From Theristus sp. LFF4_11 (lineage: Eukaryota > Nematoda > Chromadorea > Monhysterida > Xyalidae), in the NCBI GenBank assembly GCA_030248135.1, contig JASANC010004751.1:124001-188000 (forward strand): a stretch of 64,000 nt of DNA, given 5' to 3'. Positions within the stretch are counted from its first letter, which is position 1, and each line of letters begins with the position of its first letter. Below are positions 57,733 through 64,000 of this stretch, in pieces. Made by a program: the position numbers and the translations under genes. The notes below the pieces were generated by a model. It searched no databases and was not told where the DNA came from. It saw nothing but the letters and a program-made list of their open reading frames with translations.

Positions 57733-60700
57733 TCAAACGTAGCTTATCAAGCTGATCAAGCGAACCGACCTGTCGCCAATGCGTTTCTTCCTATTGGCTT
57801 TGTATTTGCGTTTCGGTGGGGGCTTACCGGCATGCCCCACGTCTGAGTCGTCGTCGTTGTGTGTCTGTCCCACAGTGGCACGCGCACGTTTCCGTTGCAA
57901 CTGAAGTTTCTCCTGCAAACATCGATTGAAGCTGAAGAACACTAAATGCTTAAGGGGGATTTAGCAATTAGTTTATTGTGCGTACGCACGGACACGACAC
58001 TTAAAAAGCCACGCGATTTAGATATCGTGTCGTGTGTGATATCTTAATGCATTACGGACACAATTAGTTTGCGCACAGGATTTAGAACGGACAATGGTGT
58101 TTTCCCAAACCACTACTGCAAATAGCACGGACGATGATGAATGAGCAAAGATAGTTTCAAACGTTTCTGAATTTTCTTCCGATTTTTCAATAGTCGGTGA
58201 GGCCGAAGAAAACATGGCACCTGTTAAGGATGCAAGGGGCGCGAAATTTGAACGAAAGAAAAAGAATATTAGCAGTTCAATTGTGTATCAAATTGACTGT
58301 GTCTTTTTTAATTATAATTTGTTCGTGCTGCTATTCTATTTGTTCTTTGCCAATTTCATGCAACCATTGTAAATTTCTGGCATTCATGAAAACTACAACT
58401 ACTGGTCTCAGCTTAAAGACACAAGGAGTGTCTTTTTTATTTCACCATACTGCACGTATTGTTACTTTGTTTTTGAAATACGCCAGGAACAAAACATGAG
58501 CTCGAGCAGCCTCATGAATCTGGATAATACCAATGAACGAACGTTTTCCGTGTCTGTGTCGTCCGCATCCGAGTCGGACCGAACAGTGTCTGCACTCCGT
58601 CGCACACTGCCGCCACTGCAGTCGGCGGCTTTCGCCTCGAGTTCCGCGATTCGATCTTTCTCCGTGTTCAAAATTTGAACCAACTTGAAAAGAAACAAAA
58701 GCACTTTTTGAACGTAGTGAGTCAAAAACGTTGCAAAAAAGCTTCAACAAGCAGGTCCACAAATACAATGACCGTTTATAGATGTACAATCAATGTTGAC
58801 AAAACAAACAAACCGTTTCATACAACGCGTTTTCGCGAACTTGCATTTCGGACAAAAGCTTTTCACAGTTCTGAAAAAACCCAAACAATAACAATATCTA
58901 CAAAATACAACAACACAGCGATTATTTTAAAATCGGTGCAATTGAATTAAGGGACCTTCGAAGTATCGGTGCGTTCCGCAGCAAACCGTTCGTTTTCAGC
59001 CTGCATTTCGTTGTCTTCACGTGTCATTTCGCCGAATATGTCAATCGCCGCTTGCAGGATCTTTGCAATCAGTTTTTGTTTTGACTGCTCACCGTCAAAA
59101 TTCGTCAGTTCCACCGAACCGACTTGAAACTGAAACACACAAGAAAACCAAAATAACCACGGTGGTTGGGGGTGCTTCAAGTGACGTGGGAAATTATGGT
59201 GTGCGGTAACTTGGAATTTGGCTGAGGGGTGGAGTGAACAGTATTAGCCAATTTTTCCAGAAAGTATGAGCGGTCTCACGTCCGGTTTTAGGGGTGGGGG
59301 TGTCACGCGCCCCAACGCTAACAGCTAGTGCTCTTGAGGTTCACCACCAAGCCTTCGGTATGCTGACAAACACACTCACGAAAACATCCTCATCGAGTGA
59401 CTTGCGCCAGGAGATCTGAAAATCGAACATTGGTGAGCAGAATGCACAAAGATGACAACACACAGTGTTCAAACGTGCGCCAACCTGCAGCGTTCCTTGT
59501 GGCAAATGCTTTGCCTCGACCACGAACGCAGCTGACGCAACACTCAACGCCTCCACGGTGTCTTTCGGTTCATCCACGTCCGTTGCAGCCACTATAAATT
59601 GGTGACCATGATATATTTATCATAGACAATCCACCGTTTGCTTCCGACGAATCGCAGCGTAAAAATTCATGCTTGCGAAGTTGCCTTTTTCAACCGATTT
59701 TTTGTGCTGTGCTCTACAGTCAAACTCAAAATTACAGGGAAACTGACTGGTTGGCGATCACGTGATGCCTGCTTTTTGTGCAGAAATTGCTGTGCAGAAT
59801 TTGGTTTGCACGTAATCACCAACCAATCAGCTGATTCCCTACAGTTTAGAGTTCGACTGTATTTCGGATGGATATACAGGGTGGCGCATAAGTAGCGTAT
59901 CACTGTTTGACGGCTCATATCTCGCCAAGGTAACTTTGTGCAAATAATAATATCAAGATAAATATGCAAAAGTTCAGCACAATCCGACCAAAGGAGCTGT
60001 GAAACAAAGAAAATTCTAAAAAAATAACTTTCTCGCTTTTTCCGACGCGGATTCACAAATTTCCAAACCAAATATGATTTTGTAATTTGGTCCCGCAACT
60101 CATTGCGCCCATAGATAGGTAAACAGAACAGTTGCATGCAGGACGCGGGAATTCAAAATTGGCGAAGTGATCCGAGTCCCCTAAATAGGGCCGAGTCACT
60201 TAGGCGATTTTGAATTGCCACATAAAGATTGAAACTAGTTTTCTTTTCACGTCTGCACACGCAATCAATAGCAGAACTTAAAAAATTGATATTAACCACA
60301 AAAATGACACAGATCATTGAAAAAAACACAGACAAACATGTTAGTCTTCTTCAAAATGATCACCACCAGCATCAATGCACATTCGTGCTCTTCCTGCGAC
60401 TGACGACGTCACCTTTCTGCACATGTCGAAGTTGACAGACGCACACCGCGTGGACTTGTTAGTGCTCCCTGCCATTGCAGCTGCCATCTGTTCCGTTTTC
60501 TCCACCTCAAACTGGGAGGGAATCCTGTGGTAAAAAGAACTGCTTCGAAAACGGAACAGGTGGCAGCTGCAATGGCACGGGGCCCCAACAGTGCACGTGG
60601 CACGCGTCAGTCAACTTCGATATGTGCAGAAAGGTGACGTCGTCAGTCGCAGGAAGAGCACGAATGCGCGTTGATGCTGGTGGTGATCATTTTGAAAAAG

Positions 60701-63305
60701 ACTAACGTGTTCGTCTGTGTCTTTTTTAATGATCTGTGTCATGTTTTGGGGGTTATGTGGTTTGAAAATTTGTGACTGCGCGTCGGAAAATCAAGAAAAT
60801 TGATTTTTTTTAGAATTTTGTTCGTTACACAGCCTTATTTTGCCGAATTGTGTTGTAATTTTGCACCCTTCTACCGTATTACCCCCATTAAACCTCCCCC
60901 CACCATTAATCCCCCCACCAATAAACCCCCACCCCCCCGACCAGTTTCCAAATAATCCCCCCCCCCACAAATAATCCCCCATGGGGGATTATTGGAGACC
61001 TGTTTGAAACACATACCCAGCGAATTCAGTGGCTGGTTGCAGTGAAAATGATGAAATTGTGCTACCAAAGGCCCCAAATGGGTGAGTTTATAGTAATTTC
61101 ATTACAAAAGGCTGTTATAAAAGGAAATTTCTATGTAGAGTAGAAGTTTCTGCGACTTTCTTGCCTGCCATGCAAGGTATTTTTGCCATTTTTCAACAAA
61201 CCCCCACCCCTAGAATTTTTTTGTAAATAACCCCCCCCCCCCCACCAATAATCCCCCCCCCCCACCAATAAACCCCCACCCCTAAAAGTCGCTGACGTAT
61301 TAATCCCCCATGGGGGTTTATTGGGGGTAATACGGTATGTTATTCTTTGAGGAGCACCCCCTGAAAATTGTATCCAAATCAGTAGACTGGTTGGCGGGAT
61401 ATGAGCTGTCAAAAGGTGATCCACTACTCATGTGCCACGCTGTATAAGGTCATCATCGCTTCGGCGGCGGGGGGGGGGTCGAGTACGAATTGATTCGAAT
61501 CCCACAAAAGCTTATAAAGACAACTCCGACAATGCTATGCGTGTCATTCAAAAAATGGAACATGACAAACTCACTCACGAGTTGCGTGCCAAGCTAGATT
61601 TCCGTCGGTTGCAGTGAATTCGATCTGCTTCAGGTCATCGTCATCATCTTCTGAGAAAGCAAACTGAAACAGCACAAAGTACGGCGAGTCGTTGTTGTTG
61701 AGTTCTCTGACAGAGCTGCGGGTGCTTTTGCGTTTTGGCGGCGGCGCCACATTCAGGTAGCCGGATGCGTCAGCATCGTCCTTCGGTGCCTCTGTCTCGG
61801 TCGCAGGGGCACGATCACGCGGTGCAGATGACTGCGCCCGCTGCAACTGAAGCTTCTCCTGAAAGCAGCGAACGAAAATGAAGTCTAGCGAACAATGAAT
61901 GCTCAATGTACTGCAATTTGTACGGTCGACTATGACGGAGCACTGAAAACATGATGGGTTCAAACGTTGCCGTGCTTTCTTCTTTCTTCGAGTTTTCAGT
62001 TTTCTCGAAATCGGAAGAGTTTCAAGCAACGAACGTTTTCCGTGTCAGTGTCGTCAGCGTCAGAGTCCGACTGAACAATGACGGCATTTCGTTGCCCACT
62101 GCTGCCACTGGCGCTGGGACGTTCGCATTCAGAATTTACGCTCGCCCGTTTTACAGCGGCCTCAAGCTCTGCCACTCGACGTTTTTTCGTTTTCAAAAGC
62201 GGCCAAAACTTGAACAGAAATGTGGCACTTTTAAATGCAAAACTTTTAATGAGTCAAAAACGTGCAAAAAAACAAGTTGAAAAACTGAGCCACGACGAGC
62301 ACGCTTACTTTTTTCAATGTGGTCTTTTTGCGATCGTCCCTTTCTAAAAGAAGACCGGCATATCTCTGAAAAAAACCAAACAATACAATATAATACACCG
62401 TTTTATACAAAATCGGCGCAATTAACGAACCTCCAAAACTGTGGCGCGCTGCGCGGCTTGCCGTCCGTGTTCAGCCTTCAAATCGTTGTGTTTACGTTCA
62501 GTTTCGCCGTCGGTCAACACTTTCAAGATCTTTACTATCAGTCCTTGTTTTGACCGTTCACCGTCAACATTCTGCATTTCTGCCGAACCAATTTGATACT
62601 GAAAAAGAAAAGACCAAAATTACTGACAAGCATTGTCGGCAATTGCAGTCACCAAGCAACACACTCACAAAAACACCATCGCCGCGTGACTTGCGCCAAG
62701 AGATCTGAAAATCAAACAAAATCGGCGACAGCATGCACGATGATGACAATTCGCACGTGTGCCAACCTGCAGTGTTCCGTTTTGCCCATGGGCTGCCTCG
62801 ACCACAAACGCATCTGACGCAACACTCAACGCCTTCAACGTGTCCTTCGTTTCAACCAAGTTTGCAGCATTCACTAAAAGATAATGACCCTTGAGTGGAC
62901 ATGAATATGAAATGGACAAACTCCGAGCACACGGAATACTAGAGTTTCGTCTTGAATCGAAATCTCAGAAACACACGCAGATTTTTTGCTGCTTTTGAAA
63001 GAGATGCAAGCGAAAATCAACGTAAAAATTTTTTGGCCTCGGTCGTCAAGGCTAAGGAAATCACCAGGCATATCAGACACGCGATTTCGAATCCCACTCG
63101 AGGTTACAAAAATGTTTTTCCGATCCGCACCTGTTAACCAGAAAGAAAACACAAAAAACGGACGTGTAGCGTGCCAAGCTCGCTTTGCGTCGGTAGCAGT
63201 GATTGTGATGTAATTCAGTTCATGATCGGCGAATGCAAACTCAAACAGCACAAAGTACGCTGAATCGAAGTGCCGAAGTGCTCGCGCAGAACAACGAACG
63301 CTCAT
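57733..63305 (-). CDS. XRCC4: XRCC4-like protein with two fused XRCC4 units
   Basis: XRCC4 scaffolds DNA ligase IV in non-homologous end joining. Eleven minus-strand exons: 63305-63164, 62873-62767, 62704-62669, 62598-62431, 62208-62035, 61858-61579, 59591-59485, 59415-59380, 59129-58956, 58683-58543, 57912-57733; 514 residues, all joins in frame. Unit 1 (1 to about 256) has YFVLFEFAF, TATDAKRAWHAT, ALSVASDAFVVEA, GTLQISWRKS, a helix region, an acidic DSDADDTDTEN stretch and the basic PPPKRKSTR. Unit 2 repeats all of these (YFVLFQFAF, TATDGNLAWHAT, ALSVASAAFVVEA, GTLQISWRKS, DSDADDTDTEN, PPPKRKYK). Exon sizes 107 and 36 recur exactly. Order and spacing follow XRCC4 head (TDGHSAW motif), coiled coil, CK2-type acidic site and basic nuclear-localisation-like tail. 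The sixth exon joins the end of unit 1 to the start of unit 2 without a stop or ATG. PAXX is a less likely identity. Intron 6 holds a mariner-type element. Confidence 0.85.
60304..60742. repeat. inverted repeat, arms about 197 bp, 46-bp loop
   Basis: Left arm 60304-60500 and right arm 60547-60742 are complementary with scattered mismatches; both contain GCGACTGACGACGTCACC in opposite senses. A transcript through it would form a long hairpin. It forms the core of the mariner-type element. Confidence 0.92.
60874..61335. mobile_element. G4: TA-flanked element nested in the foldback element
   Basis: 462 bp, ends CCGTATTACC and GGTAATACGG, each with TA outside (60872-60873, 61336-61337). It has the same inner segment as G3, including TTTGAAACACATACCCAGCG. 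Confidence 0.92.
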
Positions 63306-64000
63306 CGTTGATGGAAAATGGCCGGGTTTTACTGCAACGAATGCCACCATCAAGTCGTTTTGCAAATAAAAAAGTGTGCACTGGATACGACAAGTACTAC
63401 AACCGAATACTGAAAGCTAAAGCTAGGCATTCCCAAGCTTTGCACTGAAGCTGAATGTGAAAGCAGCTGTCCACATGAAAAGTTCGCTTCCATTGGCATT
63501 CGGTCTTTTTGCATACAGCAGTTTTTCGCCTGCTCGTCGTATGTTTTGTGATGCTGTCTCTCTCTGACCAACAGCGCAGTGCACGAATTGCTCTTTTGCA
63601 AAAAAACTCCAGCACTCTCTGGTGCACTAGCTGCGATCAAACGAATGTAATAATAATAATAATACCAAAAATGTGAGCGATAAAAGCTCGCGATTCATAA
63701 ACGCGGAAAAAATTGAAGTCTTCCACTTTTCTGATAAAGCCGATAACATGCTTTATTCTATTCACGCTAGAACAAATTGTGCTCAGCTCCACGACACAAC
63801 ACATTTGTATCTACACAGAGAACAAATTTTTGTCACAAAACATCTCACATGAACGTGGTGTGACACGGATTGATAATTGTGAGAGCAGATTGATTCACTA
63901 CAGGCGTTCAATCAATCAAGTAGTGTTCTAGTCCAAGAACAGCGCACGCAGTTAACACAGCAATGTTGCGCAGTCACAGACGCACGCATGCAACGGCACG
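63306..64000. other. upstream region of XRCC4-like gene
   Basis: No supported gene. In-frame ATG 63350 could extend the XRCC4-like start by 15 residues. A short AAT microsatellite lies at about 63648-63663. The plus-strand frame 63713-63931 has no family likeness. Confidence 0.5.

Larger units (their letters stand above)
59877..61442. mobile_element. mariner-type foldback element in XRCC4-like intron 6
   Basis: Ends CAGGGTGGCGCATAAGTAG and, inverted, CAGCGTGGCACATGAGTAG, with TA on each side (59875-59876, 61443-61444). The middle is a long hairpin (60304-60742). G4 is inserted in the right arm, so the unit was about 1.1 kb before that. No transposase frame is seen. The tip resembles that of the element at 11005. 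Confidence 0.87.

Noticed and set aside
57733..63305. Two separate XRCC4-like genes in tandem
   Set aside because: The last motif of unit 1 and the first of unit 2 share one exon with no stop, poly(A) signal, or start codon between them.
57733..63305. PAXX as the identity of the double repair gene
   Set aside because: The TDG-x-AW head motif, the second strand pair, the position of the coiled coil and the acidic site fit XRCC4 better; PAXX lacks the acidic CK2-type site. A profile search would settle it.

Overview
The window is nuclear DNA from a metazoan, most likely a bilaterian invertebrate. Genes are split by short GT-AG introns (many acceptors read TTTCAG). The recognisable products are animal proteins: TADA3, a LITAF-domain protein, a PP1 catalytic subunit, a kinesin-II (KIF3B-type) motor, two ephrins, ARL6IP5/JWA and an XRCC4-like repair factor. 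Both ephrins appear GPI-linked, as in nematodes, but the phylum cannot be fixed from this sequence. I saw no bacterial, organellar or viral genes, no CRISPR array, and no tRNA or rRNA gene. All exon models were built by reading splice sites and frame against remembered family patterns; no search was run.

Layout. 1-1516: about four copies of a 378-bp satellite. 2705-7120 (-): TADA3, missing its last exon(s), with a LITAF-like gene (3680-5142, +) inside its second intron. 7300-13000: transposon debris, including a TIR element of mariner type (11005-12966). 13371-14814 (+): six-exon PP1. 15569-20024 (+): 14-exon KIF3B-type kinesin, followed by a frame with a C-terminal membrane anchor (20161-21038). 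21500-35400: a dense nest of short non-coding elements with 8-bp target duplications (hAT-like), many carrying long G or C runs. 35498-38126 and 40834-54187 (+): two tandem ephrins with the same intron phases; the second has an 11.6-kb first intron. 55783-56891 (-): ARL6IP5. 57733-63305 (-): an XRCC4-like gene with two complete XRCC4-like units fused in one frame.

Main points of interest. (1) The double XRCC4-like gene: eleven exons, about 514 residues, unit 1 and unit 2 with matching exon pattern, joined inside one 280-nt exon. (2) The transposon nest, readable to four levels (F2 holds E2, which holds C2, which holds D2) through nearly exact 8-bp duplications. (3) Four copies of a TA-flanked element (G), one with a matching empty site in the window. 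(4) A gene within an intron, two probable GC-AG introns, and a strand bias in base composition that follows the direction of transcription. The genes are ordinary cellular functions (chromatin, dephosphorylation, transport, signalling, membrane traffic, end joining); I see no functional cluster apart from the ephrin pair.
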